Below are positions 55,277 to 64,000 of a DNA stretch of 64,000 nucleotides, in pieces; position 1 is the stretch's first letter, and each line of letters starts with the position of its first letter. This DNA is from Chrysopilus asiliformis. Taxonomy: Eukaryota; Arthropoda; Insecta; Diptera; Rhagionidae. Under the pieces are notes generated by a model, which was not told the origin of the DNA, ran no database searches, and saw only the letters and a list, made by a program, of their open reading frames with translations. The stretch lies in the NCBI GenBank assembly GCA_964034945.1, contig OZ035962.1, forward strand, positions 88,328,650-88,392,649, in the 5' to 3' direction. A program made the position numbers and the translations under genes.

Positions 55277-56056
55277 ATTAGAAAATCTAATTTGATCGCC
55301 ACAGCATTGCCATCGACTCAAGTGTCTGTAGAACGGTTGTTTTCAATATCTTAAGATCGGATTTAAGGGTAGGAATGAAGCCGGACATATTAGATGCTAT
55401 CCTAAAAGGAAAATAATCTCAATTCGACTTCTTTGTATTTTTTAAGGACAAATATCTTCAAAAAATATTTTAATGTTGTTAATTGAGGTAATTTTTAGAG
55501 ATCAATTGATATTAATATTAGTTGCTATTTGTTGACTCATTTTAAGGCTTTTGTTTTCTAGCATATTTATTTTTAGTCTCCTTGAAAAATCGAGCTTCTC
55601 TCGAAAACGAATTGTATTCATTCATTAATTTTAAATTAAATCAATTTTATTTGTATCTTAATAAATAGCTTAGAAAAATCTATTTTACAATTTTGTATCT
55701 TAATAGAATATACTTAAAGTTAAAATCAGGTTCGCAGTCAAAGCTGGTCTTTAAAAATTTGCGACTTCGGGATTGGGGTTGGGATTTTTCAGAACTACTC
55801 CACACTTCCTGTTTGTAACATAATTTTAAAAATTTGTAAACGCGACTAGCGACACCGACCGGGCAGAAGCGAAATAATAAAATTATATAGCTGGTAATCA
55901 GTAGAACTGGAATTCGATGGGGCAATTTGACGTTTGCTTTTGACAGTGAAGTTTCTGTCAATTTGTTTACCAACAAAAAATATATTTTCGTTTATTTTAC
56001 CCAATTTTGGCATAGTTTTACTATTACAATTTTTAACTAATGTTAATGTGTGTACG
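55277..56056. other. Intergenic and promoter region of the FRA10AC1 homologue
   Basis: 'tgccatcgactcaagtgtct' followed by 'gtagaacggttgttttcaat' (55310-55355) and 'agatcggatttaagg' recall the conserved C-terminal 'STSAPVERLFS..' coding block of hAT transposases (here ATALPSTQVSVERLFSI-like), so a hAT fragment is likely at 55300-55420. Otherwise no gene is seen. Confidence 0.4.
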
Positions 56057-57316
56057 ATGCTTCGATTAAAAAACTTAAATCCCTACGAACAACATAAGTT
56101 GATAATAAACGAATATATTCTGAATCGGCCCGGAGGAACATCACTTTTAAAAAGAGATTCGTCCAATGATAAAACTGATATTGATGTGATTCGGGAAAAT
56201 CACAGATTCCTGTGGGAAGAGGACGATGTTGCTGACACTTGGGAAAAACAATTCGCTCGGAAGTACTACGATAAATTGTTTAAAGAGTACACAATCTGTG
56301 ATTTGAGTAAATTCAGGGAAAACAAGGTATTTTTATAAGCAGTTTTATTGAGATTTTTCTACAACAATTATTTATCTATAGGTTGCACTTCGATGGAGAA
56401 TCGAAAAGGAAGTAGTCACCGGAAAGGGTCAATTTATCTGCGGGAATAAAATTTGCAATGAAGTTCAGGGTTTGCGTAGTTGGGAAGTGAATTTCTCGTA
56501 CATCGAAGATGGAGAGAAGAAAAACGCATTAGTAAAACAAAGTACTGATTTATTTGCGATTTACTAGATGTAGAAAAATTATTTCATAAATTTTTCAATT
56601 AAAAAAATTATTTTAAAAAAATCGATCATTTGTTAAAAGTTGCTTGAATCAATTTAAGCTTATGCCAAATGATAGATTTAGAGTCTGCTCTACTTTTGTG
56701 TTAAAGAATGCCTACTTTTCCTATTAACACTAACTGCCACGTCAATCAAAAAGACCTGACACCTAACTGTCCACAACGGTCAGAATGAAAATTATTGTTC
56801 GCTGCAACCGCAGCGATTTTTTGTAGTTGCACACATTTTATGGCAATAAAATAACATTTAGGTATAATTTTGTTTGATTTTTTTTTTCTCATAGTGCCTT
56901 TTTGACTGCCAACTAAATATTCGAAAAAGGCTTAAAACTGTCGTGGCAGTTAAAGTGTTAAGGCCATCCGATTTTGTTTCCAGTTTTTACAGAAAAATTC
57001 GTTTGTTTTATTTTCAGGACTCTGCCCTGATTGCTCAGAAAAACTGAACTATCGTTCGATGAAACGTGAAATAAAACGATTGAAGGAAGCGAAAAAAATC
57101 AAACGTCGGAAAAGCAAATCCACACGATCAACGGATCAATCTGGTTCAGATCGGGAGGATTCGTCATCTGATGAAGACCGTGAACACCAAAAAGAAAAAG
57201 ACGTAGAAGAGACCTGTACTTCTAAGGACCAGGGTTCCAGCAGCCGTGCAGAATGTCCAAAAGAAGATTCAAGAAGACTAGAATTTCAAAAGTTCTTAAC
57301 CGATCTTATCCTTTAG
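56057..57316 (+). CDS. FRA10AC1: FRA10AC1 homologue, three exons, complete
   Basis: Exons are 56057-56326 (90 codons), 56382-56541 and 57018-57316; junctions are AAG|GTATTT, tatag|GTTGCA, CAAA|GTACTG and tttcag|GACTC. The protein has about 242 residues. Conserved blocks from memory of the vertebrate protein are DKTDIDVIRENHRFLW, KYYDKLFKEYTICDLSKF, RWRIEKEVVTGKGQFICGNK, GLRSWEVNFSYIEDGEK and RLCPDCSEKLNY, then a Lys/Arg-rich and Ser/Glu-rich tail ending FQKFLTDLIL. CGNKIC and CPDC may bind zinc. The family is nuclear and linked to spliceosomes. The insect protein is shorter at its N-terminus than the human one. The first in-frame ATG at 56057 is chosen because the frame upstream opens only with a non-ATG codon. 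Confidence 0.9.
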
Positions 57317-57757
57317 ATTGCAATATTTTGTAGTAAAAACGTTTCATAAAAAATTGTATTTGTTTCTTTACCAAGTCTTACAGAAACTTTCACAGACCTG
57401 GGCATAAAAATACCTGATGTGAACAGCATATGACTATTTCATACAAAAAATTTACAAAACAACGCAGAAATTTTTGCTATCATTAAAAAATTTGCAGATA
57501 AGAGACGATTTAATGATTGATTTTATTTTTCGTTTGTAGTCATGTCGTTTGAAATCAGACCATCAAAATTTTTGTATATATCTAAATCTGTTTCTAATCT
57601 ATGATTAAGTCATAAAATTATTTTCGTGTAATCTATTATCATAAAAGTAAACGCTCTGTGAAAATGCGTCCATTCATCAATCGGCTTTTCAACATAGGAC
57701 TTCTCCAGTCAATTTTCAATTTGAAACGGTGTTTAAAGTATAATACATAGTAACAAA

Positions 57758-60700
57758 ATGGTGGTTAACTTTAAAGAAATGAACATTTTTGTGTTATTTC
57801 AATTATTTTTCGTTGGTTTGATTATTTTACCACAAACTAATGGACAATTCATTAATGGTTTTGGAAAAAAAGGTGATTACTACAACTTTTAATTTATGTA
57901 TAAAACAAATAAATGTCCAATAAAATAATAGTGTTTTTCTTAAATTTGTAACTTTTATGAAAACAAAACACGTAAAGAGTTGCCAGCAAATTCAACAAGA
58001 ATCGTTATTGTTGGGGCTGGAGTATCAGGAATTGCAGCGGCTACAAAATTAGTCAAAGCTGGATTTCAAAATGTTCTTATTTTGGAAGCTGACAATAAAA
58101 TTGGTGGACGAATTCAGACAGTTCCATTTGGAGTGAATGTAATTGATGTTGGAGCACAGTGGTAAAACTATATGTAACAAACAAGTTTTACAAACTTGTT
58201 TTATCAATTTGGAAATAATTTTGTTGTTTAAATTCACACAGAGAAAAAAAGTAAATCTAATTGCTTTATAATGGGAAATCTAAGCGATAACTAAAATAGT
58301 TTCAATTACAAAAATAGTCAATTTCACTATACTTGTAAAATAGTAAATCTCACTACTAACAAAAAGTAGTTTTTTTTATAGTTCCAGCCAGAGCTTAGGG
58401 GAAGACCCTTTAATGCCAAAGCACAGCTCAGGATAGTCGGTAGAACGAAAGGAGATGTCGGTTTATGTTCTCCTTGAACTTGTGCGGGTTATAGTCCGGG
58501 GGGAACAAATCGGATGGTAAATCATTCGAAAATCTTGTTGTTCGCGGAATGAAGGAGCTGCTAAACTTTACTGTACGAAAACGGGGAGGCTCAAGAAAGA
58601 AGTGCGCGCGTGCAGCTGCACGAGAGGATCTAAGGAAAATATTCCGTGGATAAATAAGTTGAGAAATTTCGGTGGAACATTTCCCATGGAAATATTTATA
58701 GAATATGCTGAGGCACCCCAACAGAGCGACGATGCTCGATAGACGGTAATAAATATGTCAACGATCGTATCGCACGTTTTTGAATTCGGTCCAGCAGTTG
58801 GAGGACAGCTTTTCGTGCTCCAGGCCAAATGTGCGAATTATATTTAAGTCTCGGTTAAATGTAGGTTTTTTATATGCTAAGGTCGGCGATTGGTGCGAAA
58901 TATTTTTTGCCACTTCACTAAATAATTTTTTGACACACGTGGCAGCTGTTTTGTATGCCGCGACACTCGAATTTAGTTTTTGTTTGCATCGAACTGCAGC
59001 CACATCCGTCCGATCGAAGTTAAATTCTTATAAAAATTGTCGATTTCGACTATTTTTGTAATTGAAATCAAATATTTTGGTAATTCCCCATTATGAAATA
59101 GTTAAATTTACTATATTTTCTCTGCGTGTGGACCTTTGTAATGATTTTATGAATGGAAAAAACTGAATCTGTGTTTTGTTATTTGAATCAAAATGATGTA
59201 ATTATTATGGGTTTGCCCAACAGGTGTCATGGCGAAAAAGACAACGCTGTATACAATTTAGCGATTCCTTATCATCCATTTGGATCTACTTCTAGTATAT
59301 ACAGTGGATTTAATTGTATTCTCTCAAATAGTACCAAAATTCCTCAGGCGATAACGGACCGTTTAACTTATATTGCGCAAAAAGTTGAGGAAGATGGTAA
59401 AACAGAACTAATTGGATATAAAAAATCATTTGGCGATTACATGCACGAAAAGTGAGTTTTTTTTTGTAAATGATTTTATTTCATTATTTACTATCATTAA
59501 ATACATCAATTTTGAATATCAACGGCATCCATGTTTCACGAATTTCGAACCAAATAAGAAAACTCTAAGGAATTAAGAATTTATTTTGCTAATTTTATTT
59601 ACTCAGCAAAAGTTTACAAAATTCAAATTTAATTTTATTCAAAAGTCTCCGCGTTGAATTTTATTCTTGAAATTTGTTCTAAAAATTCGATTCTTAATGT
59701 AAACGAGTGTGAATTTTTTTGTGATGATTTGTTCTCGAGACTTGTTTCAGGAATAAAATTCTAGAATTTTGTGTGGTAATGTAAACGGTTGTGAGACTTG
59801 AATTTAGTGTCAAAAAATTAAATTCGCAGAATAAAATGTCAGATGTAAATGGCGCCTAACTGTTCTATTTACGATCAGTTAGGCGCGGTTTACATCTGGC
59901 ACTTTTATTCCGCGAATTTTATTCTGTGACATTAAATTCTAAATAAAATTTAAAAAATCCTTCTCATGTAATTTTAATGTAATACGACCCCACAAAATTT
60001 GTTATATTATGGTGTATGTTCATTAAAGATCCATCCAATCTGAATTCCCCTTTTGGTACAAATTGTGGCAGTAGAATAAAAGGTATTGGAAACCTAATCA
60101 CCGTGAAATTGCCCTGAAAAAATTAAAAGAAAACAGAACATTTTTTTTCTATTTTAATTTAAAATGTGTAAGCCATATACGAGCAGCTCATAGCCCATTT
60201 TGCCTGCCCAAACACATACAAATTTGTATATTCAACAAATATAACTGTATATATTTGTAATAATCGCAATTAACTCATTTCGGGATAAATTCAGTGAATA
60301 TACGCAATTTGTATTTTGGCTGATCTAGCTTTATGTTCTTCTCTGATCTAAATTTACTTCAATTGGACATTTGCTACACTTGGGGCAGTATTTTTCCATC
60401 TGCATCATGAGAAGTTTAATAACGGCCAAACGCCCTTCGCCAGCTATAACTTTACACAAGTCTTCTCCAGTATTTACCATCCATTGTTGATATTTTGAAC
60501 CCATTTTCCGGTATAGGATAACTTTTAGCTTCAATAAAAAAAAAAATGAAAAATGGAAACAATATTTGAGTTTAAATCGACAGTATAGTATAAATATTTA
60601 TGGTCCCGGGAGAGAAACTACACGATTTGTAACAAAAATTTTCTTAACGAAAAAAAATTTCAACATTTTATCTCAATCGGTCGCGAGGTTTTCAACTTAG

Positions 60701-63700
60701 AACTTTTTAAAGTAAGTGCAGCAGTCTAAGTTTATTTTTGATAAAGAATATCTTGGGTGATTTCTTTATTCTACTCTCTTAAAAAAATGTGTCTACTTAC
60801 ATAAGCGTAATTAAAAGGTTCTCTTAATAGGCAGGAAAAGTTTACTAAACCATTTCCTTGTGGGGAAATACTACGGTAGCAAAATTTTTCAGTGCAAAAT
60901 CTTTCATTAAATTTGCATTTTATTTTCGTTAGTTCCATTTTTCGACCTGCACTCATCTAAAGAAGAAAACTGTATTATATAGGATCTTAGTTTTGAATAT
61001 TTTTATGAATTCACATAAACATTCAAAAAAACTGCAAGCCACAGGAAAATATGAAAAGATTTCATGATTACTGAAGTTTAACTAAATAAAGCGAAAGCGA
61101 AATGATGTTTTTTCTCATTTTTCAGATTTTTTTATTTGCGTGTCTGTCTAAAATTATTGGCTTAATTTCATGTTTAACAAAAGTTTTTAATTTGGAAGCT
61201 CGTTGACCTTGAAGTAACTCAATTCAAGCCAGCTTTACTAGCTTCCTAACTGGTTGTGTTGGCAGCGAAATTTACGTCGAATAAATACGCAATTAATTAC
61301 ATGTAAATAATGTATGTATCTGACCTTCAATTTGAAGCGTAATTAATGTATTTAAGTATTTAATGTAATTAATTGGAAATTCACCGTGTACAGCAGATAA
61401 AATTCAAGAAAACTTTTTTTATATGGAAAATGTATACCTATAAGAAAGAAAGTACTGTGTACTTTATTTCAGGTACTTTTTATACTTTAATGAGTTTTTC
61501 TCCGCTTCAATTGCGACGGACCAATCGTCAAATACTCTATTCAGGGCAGACAAAAATTTAAAAAAAATCCATTGAATTTTTATGTATGGATCGGTTATAT
61601 ATAAGGCTCCCATCTATCCTGTATTTTACAGGTTTATCCTGTATTTTTGAATGCAATCCTGTATTTTTTTTCTATCCTGTATTTTTCCTGTATTTTTTTC
61701 GATCCTGTTTTTTTTTTTCAAAAACCTGTATTTATCCTGTATTTGCCTGTATAACCGAGATTTAATGAAGAAAATATCGTATATCGTTCCTGTTTTGCTC
61801 AGACTAGCACAAATGTAATGAACACTTAGGCACTCTATTCGTAGCGACTAGAGAATAAAAATAGCCTCTCGCAAGAAACAAGCTGGTAATACTGTGCAAG
61901 ATATTATTATAGTTCGTTTTGTGTGTCCGAATATAAATTTTATATTCAATTTATAAATTGAAACATTAAAAGCGATTCTCACGATCAAAACCAATATGAA
62001 ACTATCTTGCTTGGAATTCTATGAATTCCTGACGTCGCAGCCGGAAATGCTTCGGAAAATAGCTTCTTAAGACAAATACAACACGTGAGTTGATAATAAA
62101 ACTCTCGAAATTGACAATGACGACAAAAGCAATGATTTTACACCTAATCAATGATACAATAATAATTACATTCACAAGTGTATTGCATTTTTTATGTAAA
62201 TTTTTTTCAAATAAATGACTTGGAACTGTATCCTGTATTTTGAAAAATTTATCCTGTAAAATCCTTTAAAATCCTTAATTTTCGCAGGTTTATCCTGTAT
62301 TTTAGCCAAAATGAGATGGGAGCCTTAGTTATATTAAACAGATCGGCTCTATTTCTAACAAAAAATACTAATTAAATTCACCATTTCAGGCCCCTTTTTA
62401 TACCCGTATGGTGAAACCAAAGGGTATACTAACTTTGCCTTACCGTTTGTAACGCCAAGATCCCGTCATCACACACAAAAATGAATTACACCAGTGTGTT
62501 TATAATGATAAAAATAATTAATTTTTGTTGTCCGTCCGTCTGTCCGTCCGTCTGTCCGTCCGTCTGACCGTCCGTCTGACCGTCCGTCTGTCCGTCTGTG
62601 GCGCGGATTGGGGGCGCACGGATTGAGCTAGAGACTTGAAATTTTGCGCAGATCCGTTTTTCGTAAAATGAGAGGCTAAGTTCGTTAATGGGCAAAAATG
62701 GACCATTAGGGGGGGTACCCCCCATACGAACGAAAACGGTTTATGTGAATATCTCGAAAACGGTACATCTTATCAAAAAAGTCTAAGAACAAAAGTTATT
62801 TGGGATATGATTCTAAATAAAACTCCCATACATCAAAATCCGATTGGAATAAATTTAAAAAAAATCTTATTGGAAAGTTTGACTTCAAAGTGGAATTTTG
62901 GTACAACTGTTCGAATTTTGATACGAATATCACCAATAATTGCCAGATTGACAATTATAGCTTTTGTTATGTTTGCATTTTGTTTTGTATTTCTTTGCGA
63001 ATTTTATTCAGAATTTATTTTACAAATTTTACTCAGTGAAAATTCACAAAACTTAAATTCATTCCGGCAATTTTCTATGAAAATATCCGATGTGAGCAGC
63101 ACATAACTTTCTTATACAAAACCTACGTTTCTGCACAATTTACACTATAGCCCAATGAATAAAATTTTAATTTGTTGGAGAAATATGAATTTTTATTTGA
63201 CGAAATCTGATATCTCGATAACGGCTTGAGATACGCAGTTCCAGTAAGAGACAAAAATGTAGGAAATTTTATTGTCTTTTTCCTAGTGCGGTTCGATTTT
63301 GGTTCAAGGGTAAATTGGATTTCTGTTTTTTTGGTTATGGTTTTCATTTTGGTTTCTAAAATATCAAAAATGTGGTTCCAGTATTTGTTTTAAAAACTGG
63401 TCTGGTTTTGATTTCGTTTGGCCATTCTTGTTTTAAATATGGTTTGGTTTTGGTTCGGTTCAGATATCCTTTTTTCACAGTGGTTCAGTTTATGGTTTGG
63501 TTTTGGTTCACTAACATTTCAATGATTCGGTGGTTTTTAGTTCGGTTCAAAAAACCGATTTCCATCTCTGAATTTGAGCTTAAGTTGCTAAAGTTTTTTT
63601 ATGCAAACGGCCATTAGAATCGCTCAAAAAATGAAAATATATATGAATTTTGGAGAAACAGACAAATGTAACTTTTTTATTAATTAAGTAAACATATTGT

Positions 63701-63971
63701 ACAAAAAATGCAAGATTATTAAAATCTATTTTAAAAAAAACTATTTTTCAGATACGAAAAAGCTTTGAATCGTCCAGAAAACCATGACATTGATCCAGTA
63801 TTATCAGCAGAATTTCTACAATTTTACATAAAATACTTGAACTCATTGCAGGCCTCAGATTCACTTTTTGATGTTTCCGCTGAAAATTGTTTAGAGTATT
63901 ATGATTGTGAAGGAGATCGACTGTTAAATTGGAAAGGGAAAGGATACGTAACTATTTTGAAGATTTTACTA
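57758..63971 (+). CDS. Spermine/polyamine oxidase-like FAD amine oxidase, 5' four exons (runs off window)
   Basis: Exons are 57758-57872, 57978-58161, 59224-59451 and 63752-63971 (next donor CTA|GTAAAT). Exon 1 gives an N-terminal hydrophobic segment ([19 protein letters not shown]), probably a signal peptide. Exon 2 carries the FAD-binding Rossmann motif [18 protein letters not shown] and [12 protein letters not shown], ending GAQ-TG; exon 3 completes W and reads [13 protein letters not shown], a hallmark of the spermine/N1-acetylpolyamine oxidase family (GAQWCHG). Exon 4 continues to [19 protein letters not shown]. About 249 residues are present; the rest lies past the right edge. The enzyme should oxidise polyamines to aldehyde plus hydrogen peroxide, in a secreted or luminal compartment if the signal holds. 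Intron 2 (1.06 kb) and intron 3 (4.3 kb) carry transposons, and intron 3 also an antisense gene. Confidence 0.86.
58242..59127. mobile_element. TIR element with ~100-bp arms enclosing a reverse transcriptase fragment
   Basis: The left arm ('acacagagaaaaaaagtaaa', 'tgctttataatgggaaat', 'caattacaaaaatagtc') is mirrored by the right arm ('gactatttttgtaattgaa', 'attccccattatgaaatag', 'tttactatattttctctgcg'). It lies in intron 2 of the oxidase gene. The middle is not transposase but non-LTR reverse transcriptase sequence. Confidence 0.75.
58428..59003 (-). pseudogene. Non-LTR retrotransposon reverse transcriptase, C-terminal fragment
   Basis: Reading on the minus strand: [43 protein letters not shown]; then, after a frameshift, [39 protein letters not shown] and [20 protein letters not shown]. 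These are the typical blocks of the C-terminus of jockey/CR1-type polymerases ([43 protein letters not shown]). No catalytic YADD motif is included. Broken by frameshifts, so not functional. Confidence 0.82.
59795..59945. repeat. Palindromic repeat in the oxidase intron
   Basis: 'ttaaattcgcagaataaaat' and 'gtcagatgtaaatggcgcct', then 'aactgttct', is mirrored by 'agttaggcgcggtttacatc' and 'tggcacttttattccgcgaa'. A single arm of the same sequence exists at 2650-2720. The right arm ends next to the 3' end of the antisense DUF1091 gene (stop at 59964). Confidence 0.65.
59964..61065 (-). CDS. DUF1091 secreted protein, four exons, nested antisense in the oxidase intron
   Basis: Exons are 61065-61015 (signal peptide [17 protein letters not shown]), 60956-60801, 60528-60358 and 60113-59964 (TGA stop), all phase 0, with donors GTGAAT, GTAAGT and GTAAAT and acceptors tttag, ttgaag and tttcag. 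The protein has about 175 residues, the usual size of the family. Recognised features: [15 protein letters not shown] then [11 protein letters not shown] (N-terminal Cys region), [20 protein letters not shown] (beta-strand block), [12 protein letters not shown], the Cys-rich [16 protein letters not shown], and the C-terminal [20 protein letters not shown]1091 proteins are insect secreted proteins; CheB chemosensory proteins are relatives. Function here is unknown. It sits wholly within intron 3 of the oxidase gene on the other strand. Confidence 0.82.
61066..61600. other. Intronic sequence, R2 fragment at the end
   Basis: This is part of intron 3 of the oxidase and should hold the promoter of the antisense DUF1091 gene. 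61520-61605 ('ccaatcgtcaaatactctat', 'tgaatttttatgtatggatc', 'ggttatata') resembles the start of R2. No further gene. Confidence 0.4.
61601..62332. mobile_element. TIR element AAGGCTCCCATCT with TCCTGTATTTT subrepeats
   Basis: The left end 'aaggctcccatctatcctgt' is mirrored by 'aatgagatgggagccttag' at the right. Both ends carry clusters of 'atcctgtatttt' words: seven or more at 61613-61750 and four at 62228-62303. Non-coding; the subterminal repetition is like that of hAT-type elements, though no target duplication could be fixed. Confidence 0.65.
62395..62973 (-). repeat. R1 dispersed repeat, full-length copy
   Basis: Starts 'tatacccgtatggtgaaacc', ends 'cttttgttatgttt'. Contains 'ggggggtaccccccatacga' and a 'gtccgtccgtctgtccgtc' microsatellite at 62529-62597. 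It lacks the tract between 'gaatatcacc' and 'aataattgcc' found in other copies. Located in intron 3 of the oxidase. Confidence 0.9.
63060..63600. repeat. R3-like fragment and hAT-like terminus
   Basis: 63180-63290 ('atctgatatctcgataacgg', 'gacaaaaatgtaggaaattt') parallels 34195-34290 and 35570-35610. From 63290 to 63580 the sequence is dominated by 'ggttttggttcggttc' words and ends 'aaaccgatttccatctctg', which resembles a hAT terminus (CAGAGATGGAAATCGG inverse). No gene; short frames here are artefacts. Confidence 0.45.
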
Positions 63972-64000
63972 GTAAATTACATGTCATAATTTTTCTTGAT

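Noticed and set aside
57059..57316. Independent gene coding a Lys/Ser/Glu-rich 85-residue protein
   Set aside because: It is exon 3 of the FRA10AC1 homologue: the splice at 57018 restores the RLCPDCSEKLNY block in frame.
1..64000. tRNA, rRNA, CRISPR array, bacterial-type operon or endogenous virus
   Set aside because: No tRNA A/B-box pair with a foldable cloverleaf, no rRNA-like stretch, no spaced direct repeats and no viral gene block was seen. Repeats here are eukaryotic transposons and microsatellites.

Overview
The window is AT-rich, intron-bearing eukaryotic DNA, almost certainly from an insect and most likely a fly. Three things point there: CLIP-domain serine protease homologues (SPHs) of the kind that assist prophenoloxidase activation, a DUF1091 gene (a secreted family strongly expanded in Diptera), and a dense load of hAT, mariner, Harbinger-like and unclassified dispersed repeats. 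No prokaryotic feature, rRNA, tRNA or CRISPR array was seen. Genus-level placement is not possible by reading; a nematoceran such as a sciarid is a guess only.

Region 1 (about 1.0-45.3 kb) is a tandem immune-type locus, all on the minus strand. In transcription order it holds a CLIP-SPH with a Gly-rich linker (45279-43858), two small secreted proteins that are CLIP domains without any protease (36742-36317 and 32671-32357), a Thr-rich secreted protein (21797-21435), an SPH without a CLIP domain (14225-13105), and two CLIP-SPHs (9573-7592 and 2406-1035). All four protease-like domains have Gly in place of the catalytic Ser, so they should be inactive cofactors or regulators. Six of the seven genes have a clear splice acceptor within about ten bases of the start codon; it is doubtful in the last. 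This suggests one ancestral gene plan with a 5'UTR intron. The dissociation of CLIP and protease modules inside one cluster is the most interesting biology here.

Region 2 (about 45.3-56 kb) contains no recognisable gene and is built of transposon debris: an 849-bp hAT-type element with a perfect 8-bp target duplication, a pogo/Tc1-like MITE, copies of two dispersed repeat families, and a pair of inverted 0.66-kb elements, one of them nested in another TIR element.

Region 3 (56-64 kb) holds housekeeping-type genes on the plus strand: a complete three-exon FRA10AC1 homologue, then the first four exons of a spermine/polyamine oxidase (FAD amine oxidase) that runs off the window. A complete four-exon DUF1091 gene lies antisense inside the oxidase's third intron. 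The second intron carries a TIR element that contains a broken non-LTR reverse transcriptase.

Repeat families are labelled here as: R1 (about 0.6 kb, starting with a TATACCC/GGGTATA hairpin and carrying GTCCGTCTGTCT microsatellite), R2 (related to R1, more diverged), R3 ('gatcaacacaaaactttcc' family) and R4 (CCCCTTGCC family). All exon boundaries were deduced by eye from GT/AG sites, reading frame and family alignment from memory.
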